Shown here one piece after another: positions 36,978 to 46,668 of a stretch of DNA of 64,000 nt. The position numbers were made by a program, and so were the translations under genes. Every line of letters starts with the position of its first letter. The first letter of the stretch is position 1. A model generated the notes under the pieces. That model had not been told where the DNA came from, ran no database searches, and saw only the letters and a program-made list of their open reading frames with translations. Source of the stretch: Gammaproteobacteria bacterium (GTDB lineage Bacteria; Pseudomonadota; Gammaproteobacteria; Pseudomonadales; IMCC2047); contig JAJFKB010000003.1 in NCBI GenBank assembly GCA_021773395.1, positions 236,071 to 300,070 of the forward strand, given 5' to 3'.

Positions 36978-38384
36978 CTAGCCCAATAATTTCCCGGGAT
37001 TCATCACCCCATTTGGATCAAACACCTGCTTCAACGCGTGCATATAGCCCAATTCTTCGTTGCTGCGACTGTAGTGCAAATAGGGTTTCTTCAAAAGCCC
37101 GACACCATGCTCGGCTGAAATGCTGCCACCGAGTTTCGCAACGATGTCGAATACTGCATCGTTCACTTGCGTGCATTTTTCAAAGAAGGCTTCTTTCCCA
37201 AGATTGTCGGGTTTGAGAATATTCAGGTGCAGGTTGCCGTCACCGATGTGGCCGTACCAGACGATTTCAAAATCAGGATAGCCCTGGGTGACGACCTGAT
37301 TCACTCCGTTAAGGAATTCAGGTACTTTTGAGACGGTGACGGAAAGGTCATTTTTATAGGGGGTGAATTCTGCGATGGTCTCGGAGATATCTTCACGCAG
37401 TCGCCAAAGGTTAGCGGCTTGAGTTTCGTTTTGGCTCATCACGCCGTCCAATACCCAGCCCTCTTCAACACATCGTTCAAACAGGCTCATTACCTGTTCT
37501 TCGGTTTGTTCTGAAATCAACTCGAATTCCAGCAGCGCATAATAGGGAGATTCGGTTTCAAAAGGTTTCGCGACATCGCCCTTAGCGGTGACATAACGCA
37601 GAGCTTTATCGGAGAAAAATTCAAAGGCGGTAAGATCAAGCTGATCCTGGAAGGTTTGGGAGACTTTCATCAATGCATCAAATTCGGGGACGCCCAATAC
37701 CAGTACCGCTAAATGTCTAGGCGGACGCATCAGGCGGATGGTGGCCTCGGTGATAAAACCCAAGGTGCCTTCGGAGCCGATAAAGAGATGGCGCAGGTCA
37801 TAACCAGTCGCGTTTTTGACTAGCCCGTTATTTAGTTCGAGAATATCTCCCTTGCCGGTTACCACCGTTAATCCGGCCACCCAATCGCGGGTGAGGCCAT
37901 AGCGGATCACTTTAATGCCGCCCGCGTTGGTAGCGATATTGCCGCCGATCTGACTGGAACCTGAGGAGGCGAAATCCACCGGATAAAAGAGATCGTTCTG
38001 TTCGGCAAATTGTTGTAACTGTTCAGTGATAACGCCTGCCTCGCACTGCACTGTGCGATCAACTGGGCTGAAATCGCCGATACGGTTCATGCGCTCAAAG
38101 GAAACCACTACTTCCTGGTCGGTCGACATGGCGCCGCCGCTGAGTCCGGTTCGCCCACCGGAGGGTACCAGTGTAAAACTCTGTTGGTTTGCCGCTTTAA
38201 CCAGGGACTGTACTTGTTCCGTGTTGCGTGGAAAAACAATCGCCAGCGGGTTGGGTTCATATACACGAGTCCAGTCTTTGCCGTAGAGTGAAAGTTCGTC
38301 ACCCTCGGTAATCAGGTCTTTATCGGGAAATATTTGGGCGAGTATATTCAGGATATTATCTGTTGCAGCTAAGTGGGAGGACAT
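36978..38384 (-). CDS. FAD-linked D-2-hydroxyacid (D-2-hydroxyglutarate) dehydrogenase
   Basis: The 468-residue flavoprotein of the GlcD/D2HGDH group has the FAD pyrophosphate loop PSGGRTGLSGGA near residue 74. It also has the segments FASSGSSQIGGNIATNAGGIK and YGHIGDGNLHLNIL, and a C-terminal EHGVG block. It lies divergently beside serA. In Pseudomonas the serA-linked enzyme has been shown to oxidise D-2-hydroxyglutarate, a by-product of the SerA reaction, passing electrons to ETF. The same role is likely here. D-lactate or glycolate cannot be excluded from sequence. Confidence 0.88.
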   Translation of the reverse strand: MSSHLAATDNILNILAQIFPDKDLITEGDELSLYGKDWTRVYEPNPLAIVFPRNTEQVQSLVKAANQQSFTLVPSGGRTGLSGGAMSTDQEVVVSFERMNRIGDFSPVDRTVQCEAGVITEQLQQFAEQNDLFYPVDFASSGSSQIGGNIATNAGGIKVIRYGLTRDWVAGLTVVTGKGDILELNNGLVKNATGYDLRHLFIGSEGTLGFITEATIRLMRPPRHLAVLVLGVPEFDALMKVSQTFQDQLDLTAFEFFSDKALRYVTAKGDVAKPFETESPYYALLEFELISEQTEEQVMSLFERCVEEGWVLDGVMSQNETQAANLWRLREDISETIAEFTPYKNDLSVTVSKVPEFLNGVNQVVTQGYPDFEIVWYGHIGDGNLHLNILKPDNLGKEAFFEKCTQVNDAVFDIVAKLGGSISAEHGVGLLKKPYLHYSRSNEELGYMHALKQVFDPNGVMNPGKLLG

Positions 38385-38430
38385 CGTTTTTCGCTTGGCT
38401 CTTGACGTAAAAAATGGATCGTTTTTCGAG

Positions 38431-38451
38431 GCGCTTATGGTACCATAGCGC
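38431..38451. promoter_or_regulatory. Palindrome in the divergent serA/D2HG dehydrogenase promoter region
   Basis: TATGGTACCATA (38436-38447) is a 12-bp perfect palindrome flanked by GCGC on both sides (38431-38434 and 38448-38451). It lies midway in the 103-bp gap between the two divergent genes. It may be an operator, a promoter, or both. Confidence 0.4.
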
Positions 38452-38487
38452 GCCTTCGAAAGAGAGGTTCCGGGTTAAACTATTGCC

Positions 38488-39723
38488 ATGTCTAAAATCA
38501 GTTTATCGTTACACAAGCAAAAGATAAAAATTCTTCTGTTGGAGGGGGTTCATCAGCGTGCCGTAGATACCTTCAACCAAGCTGGATATCATCAGGTTGA
38601 TCAATTAGCCACTTCACTTAGTGAGGCCGAGCTGATTGAAAAGATAAAAGATGTACATTTTATTGGTATTCGTTCAAGAACGCAGCTAACACCGCCGGTT
38701 TTTAAAGCAGCTAAAAAGTTAATCGGGGTCGGGTGCTTCTGTATTGGAACCAACCAGGTGGATTTGACCGCCGCGACTGAACATGGGGTGGTGGTTTTTA
38801 ATGCACCCTTTTCCAACACGCGAAGTGTTGCTGAGCTGGTACTGGCAGAAGCGATTCTACTCATGCGCGGCATTCCGGAAAAAAATGCCCGGGCTCACCG
38901 TGGTGAGTGGCAGAAAACCGCAAAAGATTCCTACGAAATTCGCGGCAAAACACTCGGTATTGTGGGTTATGGCAGCATTGGTGCGCAGCTGAGTGTATTG
39001 GCGGAGTCTTTGGGGATGAGGGTTGTTTTCTATGACACCATCACTAAGTTGCCGTTGGGGAACGCAACGCAGGCGAAGAGCCTGAGCGATCTGCTGGCGA
39101 ACTCGGATGTGGTTAGTCTGCATGTGCCTGAGACTCCGGCAACCAAAAACATGATGGGTGCTGCCGAACTTAAAAAGATGAAAAGAGAGAGCGTGTTGAT
39201 AAACGCCTCTCGTGGCACGGTAGTTGATATTGAGGCGTTGGAGAAAGTGCTACGATCGGAGGCCATACTGGGCGCGGCGATTGACGTTTTTCCTACAGAG
39301 CCGAAATCGAATCAGGAAAATTTCACTTCACCTTTGCGAGATTTCGATAATGTGATTCTGTCACCGCACGTCGGTGGCAGCACTGTTGAGGCACAGGAAA
39401 ATATCGGTGAGGAAGTGGCGCAGAAAATGGTCAAGTACAGTGATAATGGCACCAGCCTGTCCAGTGTCAACTTCCCTGAAGTAGCGCTTCCCGCCCACCC
39501 TGGCGAGCATCGACTGCTTAATGTACACCGCAATATCCCCGGCATACTGTCCCAGATAAACAGCGTATTTTCAGATAACGGCATCAACATCAGCGGCCAG
39601 TATTTGCAAACGAATGGAAAACTGGGTTATGTAGTGATGGACATCCATGCGGATCATAGCGAAAAAGCACTAAAGGCCCTGCGCCGTATTGAAGGGACAA
39701 TTCGTACCCGAGTGCTGTTTTAG
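38488..39723 (+). CDS. serA: D-3-phosphoglycerate dehydrogenase
   Basis: SerA oxidises 3-phosphoglycerate to 3-phosphohydroxypyruvate, the first serine step. The 411-residue length is that of the E. coli-type enzyme. The NAD-binding GIVGYGSIGAQ, substrate residues in INASRGTVVD, the catalytic His in SPHVGGSTVEAQENIG, and a C-terminal ACT domain (VHRNIPGILSQINSVFSDNGINI) are visible. The ACT domain suggests serine feedback. The gene is divergent from the D-2-hydroxyacid dehydrogenase with a palindrome between them. Confidence 0.96.
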   Translation: MSKISLSLHKQKIKILLLEGVHQRAVDTFNQAGYHQVDQLATSLSEAELIEKIKDVHFIGIRSRTQLTPPVFKAAKKLIGVGCFCIGTNQVDLTAATEHGVVVFNAPFSNTRSVAELVLAEAILLMRGIPEKNARAHRGEWQKTAKDSYEIRGKTLGIVGYGSIGAQLSVLAESLGMRVVFYDTITKLPLGNATQAKSLSDLLANSDVVSLHVPETPATKNMMGAAELKKMKRESVLINASRGTVVDIEALEKVLRSEAILGAAIDVFPTEPKSNQENFTSPLRDFDNVILSPHVGGSTVEAQENIGEEVAQKMVKYSDNGTSLSSVNFPEVALPAHPGEHRLLNVHRNIPGILSQINSVFSDNGINISGQYLQTNGKLGYVVMDIHADHSEKALKALRRIEGTIRTRVLF

Positions 39724-39800
39724 TGTGCGAAGTGTGGTATCGAGTCCACAGCGCTAAGTTGGGCTCCGGTTTAACGGGGTGATTGGATTCGACTGATCAG

Positions 39801-40694
39801 TCAAAGTACGTCAAGCAGCGCCGGTTCCAGTTCCGTGAATCGAAACACAAAGCCCTGTTTCAGTGCTCGTTTTGGCCACACCTTTTGCCCGGTTAGCAGC
39901 AGCGTCGACATCTCTCCAAGGGCCAGTTTAAGGATCGGTGCAGGCGCTGGGATCAGTGCTGGGCGATGCAGGCAGCGTGCTAATATCTGGGTAAATACTT
40001 TATTCGTTACCGGGTCTGGGGCAACACCATTATAAGCACCCTGGCAGTCCTTATTGTTGAGTAGCCACAAAATTAACTGCACCAGATCTTCAAGGTGCAC
40101 CCAGGACATCCATTGTTGGCCATTCCCAATTGGACCGCCGAGCCCTAACTTAAAGGGCAGCAGCATCCGTTTCAGAAATCCACCGTTGTGACCCACAACC
40201 AGACCGGTTCGGAGCAGGCAAGCACGCACTCCTTCCTGTTGTGCTTGCTGTGCCAGAGTTTCCCATCGCCGACAAAGTTCCTGCCCAAAATCGCTATTCG
40301 GCTCGGTTTCTTCATCGACCTCTTTGTCACCCTGGTCTCCGTAATAACCAACCGCAGAACCGCTTATCAGGCATCCGGGCTTGTGCTCGGCCTGCTTGAT
40401 AAAGTCAATCAGTGCCTGAGTGGTTTTCAGTCGACTGTCCAGTAGCTGTTGCTTGCGTGTTGTAGACCAGCGTTTATCGGCGATGCCTTCCCCCGCCAGA
40501 TTAATGATAGCGTCAAAGCGGTGCTTCGGGGTGAGCTGGTCAAGTGACTGGATAATATCGGTGTTACAGAGGGTTTGCAGAGAGGGTTCTTCAGGTCTGC
40601 GAGTCAGTAGAGTAAGCTGGTGCCCTTCTGTTATGAGAAGTTTGACCAGAACAGTACCAATGAAACCCGTTCCGCCAGTCACAAGAATTTGCAT
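39801..40694 (-). CDS. TIGR01777 family NAD(P)-dependent epimerase (YfcH-like)
   Basis: Starting at the ATG at 40692-40694 (GGAGG six bases upstream) gives 297 residues. The frame is open further upstream but that part has no homology-like composition. The protein is an extended SDR with MQILVTGGTGFIG at the N-terminus, an active-site-type YYGDQGDKEVDEE, and C-terminal DUF1731-like residues. This family (SDR39U1/YfcH) is conserved but its substrate is unknown. It converges with serA, 77 bp away. Confidence 0.88.
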   Translation of the reverse strand: MQILVTGGTGFIGTVLVKLLITEGHQLTLLTRRPEEPSLQTLCNTDIIQSLDQLTPKHRFDAIINLAGEGIADKRWSTTRKQQLLDSRLKTTQALIDFIKQAEHKPGCLISGSAVGYYGDQGDKEVDEETEPNSDFGQELCRRWETLAQQAQQEGVRACLLRTGLVVGHNGGFLKRMLLPFKLGLGGPIGNGQQWMSWVHLEDLVQLILWLLNNKDCQGAYNGVAPDPVTNKVFTQILARCLHRPALIPAPAPILKLALGEMSTLLLTGQKVWPKRALKQGFVFRFTELEPALLDVL

Positions 40695-40776
40695 GAAAAC
40701 CTCCAATTCATCGCCCGGATTGTGCTGCTTCGATCTATAATAAAACCTAAACGTCATAGAATCAGTGAGGATAATT

Positions 40777-41214
40777 ATGCGCCGATCATTACTATTTGTC
40801 TTTTTGGTCTTAAGTAGTTTAGCTCTCCATGCCGAGATGTATCGCTGGGTCGACGAGAACGGTAACGTGTATTTTAGTGATAAAAAGCCACCGGAGTACA
40901 AGGCTGAGGACATATCCGATACCGTTAAAAATCAGAATGTGGATTACGGTAATCGGTCTGCGCAGAAGCAGTTGCAGCAAATCAATAGAAATAAGGCTGC
41001 AGAAAAAACAGAGCAAAATCAGCGCGAGCAAATTTCGTCCAGTGCTGTAAGCGCAACAAGCCGGGATTGTGAAGAAGCTCGGCGGCGCCTGAAAATCATG
41101 CGAGGCAGGGTGATTTTTTACGATGATGATAACAAGGAGGTTAAAGTGACTGAAAAGGAAAGGGAGCAGCGGGTGGTTGAGTTGGAGCGACAGATCAAGA
41201 AAAATTGTGGTTAA
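40777..41214 (+). CDS. DUF4124 domain-containing exported protein
   Basis: From the ATG at 40777 (GAGG upstream) the product has 145 residues; the frame also allows a GTG 12 bp earlier. The N-terminus RRSLLFVFLVLSSLALHA is a signal peptide. It is followed directly by EMYRWVDENGNVYFSDKKP, a DUF4124 domain. A charged coiled-coil C-terminus holds two cysteines near the end. DUF4124 proteins are common exported proteins of proteobacteria with no known role. It is divergent from the epimerase gene and precedes the quinone reductase by 74 bp. Confidence 0.8.
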   Translation: MRRSLLFVFLVLSSLALHAEMYRWVDENGNVYFSDKKPPEYKAEDISDTVKNQNVDYGNRSAQKQLQQINRNKAAEKTEQNQREQISSSAVSATSRDCEEARRRLKIMRGRVIFYDDDNKEVKVTEKEREQRVVELERQIKKNCG

Positions 41215-41288
41215 GCGGTAGTATTGGCCTAGATGATACAAACTGTTATAAACAAGAAATTGAATACCAGATACTGGATGCCTGAAAA

Positions 41289-42260
41289 ATGCGAGTAATC
41301 GAAATAGCCAAATCTGGTGGGCCTGAAGTGTTAATCGAGGGAACCAGGCCGCTACCTGAGCTGGAAAGAACCCAGGTTTTGATCAGGGTTCAGGCAGCGG
41401 GAGTTAATAGGCCTGATGTCGTTCAGAGAATGGGGCATTATCCTCCTCCCGCAGGAGCGAGTGAGATACCGGGTTTGGAAGTGGCGGGCGAAGTGGTTGC
41501 GCTGGGTCCGGACACGAATCGCTACGCAATTGGCGACCGAGTCTGCGCGCTGGTGACCGGTGGCGGCTATGCAGATTTCGTAAATGCCAACGAACAACTG
41601 GTGCTTCCGATACCGGAGGGGCTTAATTACCTGGAGGCTGCGGCCTTGCCGGAAACCTTTTTTACGGTTTGGCATAATCTGTTTCAACGCGCAGGGCTAA
41701 AGTCCGGTGAAAACTGCCTGGTACATGGAGGAAGCAGCGGCATAGGCTCTGCGGCCATTCAAATTGCAAGCCGGATGGGTGCGTCGGTATATGCGACCGC
41801 CGGTAGTGCCGAAAAATGCAGTTTCTGTGAAGATCTGGGTGCGGTGCTGGCAATCAATTATCGTGAACAGGATTTTGTTGAGATTTTAAAAGCACAAACC
41901 GAGGGAATGAATGTTATTTTGGATATGGTGGGAGGTGAGTATATCCAGCGTAACATGAAAGTGGCAGCCGTAGAGGGTAGGATTGTATCGATTGCGTTCC
42001 TGTCCGGATCGAAGGCAGAAGTCAATTTTAACCCCATGTTATTGAAGCGCCTGACACTATTGGGTTCGACGCTGCGGTCACAATCAGTTGCGAGTAAAGC
42101 CAGTATTGCACGTGATCTGGAAAGTCATATCTGGCCGCTGCTTGGCAGTGGCAAAATCAAGCCGGTTATAGACTCGGTGTACCCGTTTTCGGAGGCAGCA
42201 AGAGCGCATGAGCGTATGGAGTCGAGCGAGCATATGGGTAAGATTATGTTATCTGATTAA
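41289..42260 (+). CDS. NADPH:quinone oxidoreductase, zinc-independent MDR (PIG3-like)
   Basis: The 323-residue protein is a medium-chain dehydrogenase/reductase without the zinc cysteines, of the PIG3/TIGR02824 group. It has PPPAGASEIPGLEVAGEV, the nucleotide-binding VHGGSSGIGSAAIQIASRMG near 145-165, and IAFLSGSKAEVNFNPMLLKRL. It reduces quinones with NADPH. Its stop lies 3 bp from the stop of the convergent nnrS gene, with a short CTGATT-AAA-AATCAG hairpin at the junction. Confidence 0.9.
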   Translation: MRVIEIAKSGGPEVLIEGTRPLPELERTQVLIRVQAAGVNRPDVVQRMGHYPPPAGASEIPGLEVAGEVVALGPDTNRYAIGDRVCALVTGGGYADFVNANEQLVLPIPEGLNYLEAAALPETFFTVWHNLFQRAGLKSGENCLVHGGSSGIGSAAIQIASRMGASVYATAGSAEKCSFCEDLGAVLAINYREQDFVEILKAQTEGMNVILDMVGGEYIQRNMKVAAVEGRIVSIAFLSGSKAEVNFNPMLLKRLTLLGSTLRSQSVASKASIARDLESHIWPLLGSGKIKPVIDSVYPFSEAARAHERMESSEHMGKIMLSD

Positions 42261-42263
42261 AAA

Positions 42264-43412
42264 TCAGCTTAACCTATTGCCCTTGATCGCGGGCAAAATA
42301 TAGGAATGCATGATAAATAGCAGGAAAGTGATTGCCCAAAGTAGCGCAGAGCACCACAGAAAATGCTCCACGTAGGGGCCAGCATGATGGGCCATAAGCC
42401 TGGTGGTGAGCGCGCCCAACAACGTAGAGTGAATAGTTAATAACAGGCCGAGACCAGGTGCTGGGCGCTTGCTGCGAATCCCCGTCACTCTGATCAGCAT
42501 GGTTAAGGTGATGGTTCCGATTCCGCCCAGCGTGATTATATGCACTGCGTCCTGGGTGCTTAAAAGGAAACCTAATCGTGCCCAGGCCAGCAGGCCAAAT
42601 CCAACAGCCATCCAAAAATACCCTAAATGCAGAGGTATTACAGAAATCACACTGCGAATTCCAACGCTGCGCCATGCGGACAACCGGATCATAAGGATCA
42701 CCGCTAGACTGAGAGCAGGTATTGCCGACCAGGTTTTCGTAATCGGCAGCAGCTCCATCAGCATGAGGATCATGACGAGCAGCATGCACAGGGTCTCATA
42801 GGTGGGCTGGAAAGGAATCCTTACTTCCTGTCCGCGCTCGCGCAGTGCGCCAATGGTGGCTGGTGGAATCAGGCGTCCCCCCATGGTGATTATTAGAAGG
42901 CTGATGAGATAGAGGGTTATATAGAGACTGGTATAAGCGCCAGAAAGCTTTGCGGTATAGGCGAGCCAGTAGAAAGTGCCGGATAAAATGGCTAGAGTTA
43001 ACAGAACAAAGGTAAACATGCGGTTGCGAAGTCGTTTCGCCGCTCTAAATTTCTGACTGGTTACTGCGCCAAGAATGAGTGGAAAGAGTCCAGCGATTAG
43101 AAAGGCCAGTTCTTTGGGAAGCCCAATATCAATAAACCAGACCAGGCGACCGGCTAGCCATAAAAGAATTAGTCCGGCTAATTTTAAAATGGATATGCGG
43201 GTGATCAGATAGCCAGCAATGACGGCGAAGCTATAGCCGAAAATCATCTCTTGAGCATGCCAGAGACCGGGAGATAGCCAAAGCGGGTTGGGAAGATAGC
43301 CATTTCGCATACTGAGCATTAATAAGGGAGCTAGCATGGCCGCTATGGCGGCAACCAAGAAAAATATTTGATAGGCCTGCGTTTCCCGGCTCAGAGGTGT
43401 GCGCTTTTTCAT
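42264..43412 (-). CDS. nnrS: NnrS family membrane protein
   Basis: The 382-residue, 12-span membrane protein is of the NnrS family, a haem- and copper-containing protein linked to nitric oxide stress. Family signs are ALLMLSMRNGYLPNPLWLSPGLWHAQEMIFGYSFAVIAGYLI near the N-terminus (HxxE haem-ligand type), GGRLIPPATIGAL and HIITLGGIGTITLTMLIRVTGIR. It converges on the quinone reductase. Together with the NnrS-like gene at 49323 it hints at NO handling in this organism. I saw no convincing NsrR site upstream. Confidence 0.9.
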   Translation of the reverse strand: MKKRTPLSRETQAYQIFFLVAAIAAMLAPLLMLSMRNGYLPNPLWLSPGLWHAQEMIFGYSFAVIAGYLITRISILKLAGLILLWLAGRLVWFIDIGLPKELAFLIAGLFPLILGAVTSQKFRAAKRLRNRMFTFVLLTLAILSGTFYWLAYTAKLSGAYTSLYITLYLISLLIITMGGRLIPPATIGALRERGQEVRIPFQPTYETLCMLLVMILMLMELLPITKTWSAIPALSLAVILMIRLSAWRSVGIRSVISVIPLHLGYFWMAVGFGLLAWARLGFLLSTQDAVHIITLGGIGTITLTMLIRVTGIRSKRPAPGLGLLLTIHSTLLGALTTRLMAHHAGPYVEHFLWCSALLWAITFLLFIMHSYILPAIKGNRLS

Positions 43413-43600
43413 AAATTAATTTTTGCTCTCAATACGGTTGTGTGAAATGTGCTTTGGGTATTCTAACCCGTTGCATCTTCGGTAGGATAATCTTCGCTAC
43501 GCCCTTGCTAAATCTTGCAATGATTCGGTAAGTTTGCTAAAACACCTTACGCTGTTTCAAATGATCACCTTAACAGAAATGCAGCAGGGAGTGCTGTCAT

Positions 43601-45784
43601 ATGAAGGTAACTCGGCTGTATCAGTTTTCATTTTTCGCACTGTTATTCAATAGTGCCATTGCGTTTGCTGACATTCGTCTACAGGCACCTGAGTCCGTTG
43701 GTGCAGGCGCCACGGTGGTTATATCCTGGCAAGGTCAGGGAGCCGATAACGACTTCATTTCGATCGTCACTCAGGGGGAAGCTGAGGGTAAATATAACAA
43801 ATACAGATATGCCCGCAAGGGTGGCCCCGTCAAATTGGTTGCACCTGACGTCCCCGGTGATTATGAAATTCGTTATTTAAATGCAAGCCGTCCCTATCAA
43901 ACATTAGCCCGCAGTAAATTAACCGTAACAGAGGTCACTGCGACCATTGAGGCGCCGCAGGAAGTGATGGCCGGGGAGAACTTCAGCTTTAGCTGGAGTG
44001 GGCCGGATAATGAAAGGGATTTCATAACACTTGTTTCCAAAGGCGCACCAGGAAGAAAGTACGGAAAGTACCAGTACACACGAAAAGGCCCCTCACTTAG
44101 CCTCAGAGCGCCGGATGAACCGGGAGAATATGAGCTGCGCTATCTCATGGGAAGTTCAAAGAAAACGCTGGCTCGCTCGGCCATTCAGGTCAAGGCAACC
44201 CAGGCTAAAGTCGAGGGGCCAAAGCAAGTGCCTGCGGGGGCAAAATTCTCGGTTGATTGGGTGGGCCCGGATAATCAGCAGGACTTTATAACCCTGGTTC
44301 AGCGGGATGCGCCGGGAAAAAGCTATGGCAAGTATCGATACACGAATACAGGTAATCCCGTTGTATTAACAGCGCCCGATGAGCCGGGTGAATATCAGGT
44401 GCGCTATCTGACGGGGAGTGCTCATTATACGTTAGGCAGCTATGACCTAACGGTGACTGCAACCGGTGCCGGGTTGGACGCACCCACGGAGGTTATGGCT
44501 GGTTCAATGGTGAATGTGACTTGGCGGGGGCCTGATAACGTACAGGATTATATTACGGTGGTGAAACAGGGTGCCAAAGAGAAAGAATACAGTGATTATC
44601 GATACACTCACTCTGGTAATCCTGCGCTATTGCAGATGCCCGAAATTCCTGGTGACTATGAAATACGTTACTTAACCGGCGGTTCACACAGAACGCTAGC
44701 GAGCCGCCCGGTGAAAGTGACTCCGGCGAGTGCCAGCTTGCTGGCTCCGGAAAGTATTGAACTGGGCGAAGTGGTTCCTGTTTCGTGGGAGGGTCCCGGT
44801 AACAACCAGGATTACGTTATTATTGTTTCATCTGGCAGTAAACAAAATCGAAGAGGAACCTATGCCTATGTGCGTCGTGGTAAAAACCTACGGATTGCAT
44901 CCCCTGCTGAAGTGGGGAGTTACGAAGTTCGTTATGTCACGGGTGGTTTAATGCAAACGCTGGCGAGCGTTAACCTTGAGGTTACGCCGTCGCGTATTCC
45001 GGGAACACTGCAAGTGGTGCGAAGCGGGGAGGCTGGAACTGAAGGTCAGGCGCTGCCAGCAATATCCATCATTCTAGATGCTTCCGGTAGCATGTTGCAG
45101 CGCATGGATGGCAGACGCCGTATCGAGATTGCAAGAGAAGCGTTGTTAAAATTAACCGAACAGGTTATTCCGGAAAATACGCTGTTTTCACTGCGGGTTT
45201 TTGGTCATAAGGAAAAAGACAGCTGTCGAACAGACTTGGAAATTCCTCTCGGGCCGCTGAATAGGTCGGCAGTGAAATCGAAAATTTCAGCGATCAATGC
45301 CATGAACCTGGCGAAAACGCCGATCGCGCATTCTTTGCAATTGGCGATCTCTGATTTAGCGCAGGCCAAAGGAGAAAAAATAGTTTTGCTGATAACGGAT
45401 GGTGAGGAAACCTGTGATGGAGACCCCGCAGAATCAATTCAACAAATAGCGGGTAGTGGTATTGACGTGCAGGTGAATATAGTCGGCTTTGCCATTGATG
45501 AATTGATGTTGCAAGAGACGTTCCAGCGGTGGGCGAGGTTAGGGAATGGACGTTATTTTGATGCACAGGATGCTCAACAGTTGGAAAACAGCTTAAGTCA
45601 ATCTTTGCAGGAATCCTATGAAATTCTCGATCAGCAGGGTGCTTTGATCGGAGCGGGTGAGCTTGGCGCTGCCCCAATCAAATTGGCTCCGGGGGCTTAT
45701 CGCTTAAGGCTCGTGGGTGGGTCGGCCAGTGAGTACAAAGAGATCCAGATAGAGTCGGACAAGCTTAAGGTGGTCAGTCTCTAG
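43601..45784 (+). CDS. Exported VWA-domain protein with five Ig-like repeats
   Basis: The 727-residue product has a signal peptide (ends near residue 23), five tandem repeats of about 88 residues each (roughly 24-465), then a von Willebrand A domain (about 485-675) with the MIDAS start DASGS and a later TDGEE. Each repeat has a shared pattern: GPDN-x-x-DFIT near its middle and an EPGEYEVRYLTG-like end. Such proteins bind ligands or assemble on the cell surface through metal-dependent adhesion. It is followed by a Yip1 protein. The short C-terminus after the VWA is a beta-rich carboxypeptidase-regulatory-like stretch (LAPGAYRLRL). The function is unknown. Confidence 0.8.
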   Translation: MKVTRLYQFSFFALLFNSAIAFADIRLQAPESVGAGATVVISWQGQGADNDFISIVTQGEAEGKYNKYRYARKGGPVKLVAPDVPGDYEIRYLNASRPYQTLARSKLTVTEVTATIEAPQEVMAGENFSFSWSGPDNERDFITLVSKGAPGRKYGKYQYTRKGPSLSLRAPDEPGEYELRYLMGSSKKTLARSAIQVKATQAKVEGPKQVPAGAKFSVDWVGPDNQQDFITLVQRDAPGKSYGKYRYTNTGNPVVLTAPDEPGEYQVRYLTGSAHYTLGSYDLTVTATGAGLDAPTEVMAGSMVNVTWRGPDNVQDYITVVKQGAKEKEYSDYRYTHSGNPALLQMPEIPGDYEIRYLTGGSHRTLASRPVKVTPASASLLAPESIELGEVVPVSWEGPGNNQDYVIIVSSGSKQNRRGTYAYVRRGKNLRIASPAEVGSYEVRYVTGGLMQTLASVNLEVTPSRIPGTLQVVRSGEAGTEGQALPAISIILDASGSMLQRMDGRRRIEIAREALLKLTEQVIPENTLFSLRVFGHKEKDSCRTDLEIPLGPLNRSAVKSKISAINAMNLAKTPIAHSLQLAISDLAQAKGEKIVLLITDGEETCDGDPAESIQQIAGSGIDVQVNIVGFAIDELMLQETFQRWARLGNGRYFDAQDAQQLENSLSQSLQESYEILDQQGALIGAGELGAAPIKLAPGAYRLRLVGGSASEYKEIQIESDKLKVVSL

Positions 45785-45850
45785 TGGGAAAGAAGTGCCT
45801 GATGCAATTCAATGTCTTTTGCAATCATATAAAAATAGGGGGGGTAAGAT

Positions 45851-46654
45851 ATGTCAGACAGCAATTTTAATTTGGGAAAAGTTATCGAAGACGCGAAACA
45901 GGTGGTCACTCAGCCGGTCGCTTTCTATAAATCGATGCCACAAACTGGCGGGTTTGCCGAACCCTGCATCTTCCTTGTGGTAATGGCGCTCATTATGGGT
46001 GCTATGGCAACCCTGTTTTCGTTCTTTGGTATGGGGAAAATGGGAGCGGTGGCCATTGGCTTCAGTTCAATCATTATAATTCCAGTAATGGCGCTAATCG
46101 GCAGTTTCGTCGGAGCCCTGATCATGTTTGTGGTATGGAAGCTGATGGGTTCTGAAAAGGATTATGAAACGGCCTATCGCTGTATTGCCTATGCCAGTGT
46201 GATTTATCCCATTATGCCGCTGGTCGCCTGGATGCCCTACCTTGGAACCCTGGTAGGTGTGGGCTGGGGTATGTACCTGATGTATCTTGCAACGCTGGAA
46301 GTACACCAAATAAAACAACAAACAGCGCAAACTGTGATCGGAGTGCTCGCCGCAGTCATTATCTTTATTCAGTTGTCCGGGGAATATGCTGCACGGAATA
46401 TTCAGGCTACCATTGAAGAGTCCACCAAAGAATGGCAGCAGGGTGCTGAAGAGATGGGCAAAGCATTTGAGAATATTTCCAAGAGTACTGAAGATATGAC
46501 GCCAGAGGAAGCAGGGAAAGCGCTGGGCGAGTTCTTTAAAGGGCTATCAGAAGCGATGCCAGAAGATGTAAAAAAACAAATTGAATCTGCCAAGGGCGGC
46601 AATGCGGCCAGTGCCTCATCGAGCGATAAGGCAGTAGATGCCGCGTCGGAGTGA
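45851..46654 (+). CDS. Yip1 domain membrane protein
   Basis: The 267-residue protein has a YIP1-type core of about five spans (residues about 35-185), beginning PVAFYKSMPQTGGFAEPCIFLVVMALIMGAM. A soluble, helical, acidic C-tail follows (residues about 190-267, EESTKEWQQGAEEMGKAFENISKS). Bacterial Yip1 proteins are poorly understood. It lies 66 bp downstream of the VWA gene on the same strand, preceded by GGGGGG, so they may form a unit. A strong terminator follows at 46669-46729. Confidence 0.8.
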   Translation: MSDSNFNLGKVIEDAKQVVTQPVAFYKSMPQTGGFAEPCIFLVVMALIMGAMATLFSFFGMGKMGAVAIGFSSIIIIPVMALIGSFVGALIMFVVWKLMGSEKDYETAYRCIAYASVIYPIMPLVAWMPYLGTLVGVGWGMYLMYLATLEVHQIKQQTAQTVIGVLAAVIIFIQLSGEYAARNIQATIEESTKEWQQGAEEMGKAFENISKSTEDMTPEEAGKALGEFFKGLSEAMPEDVKKQIESAKGGNAASASSSDKAVDAASE

Positions 46655-46668
46655 CATTGTCTGGCTCG

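Noticed and set aside
40695-40913. N-terminal extension of the TIGR01777 epimerase frame
   Set aside because: The Rossmann motif begins right after the ATG at 40694, which has GGAGG six bases upstream.
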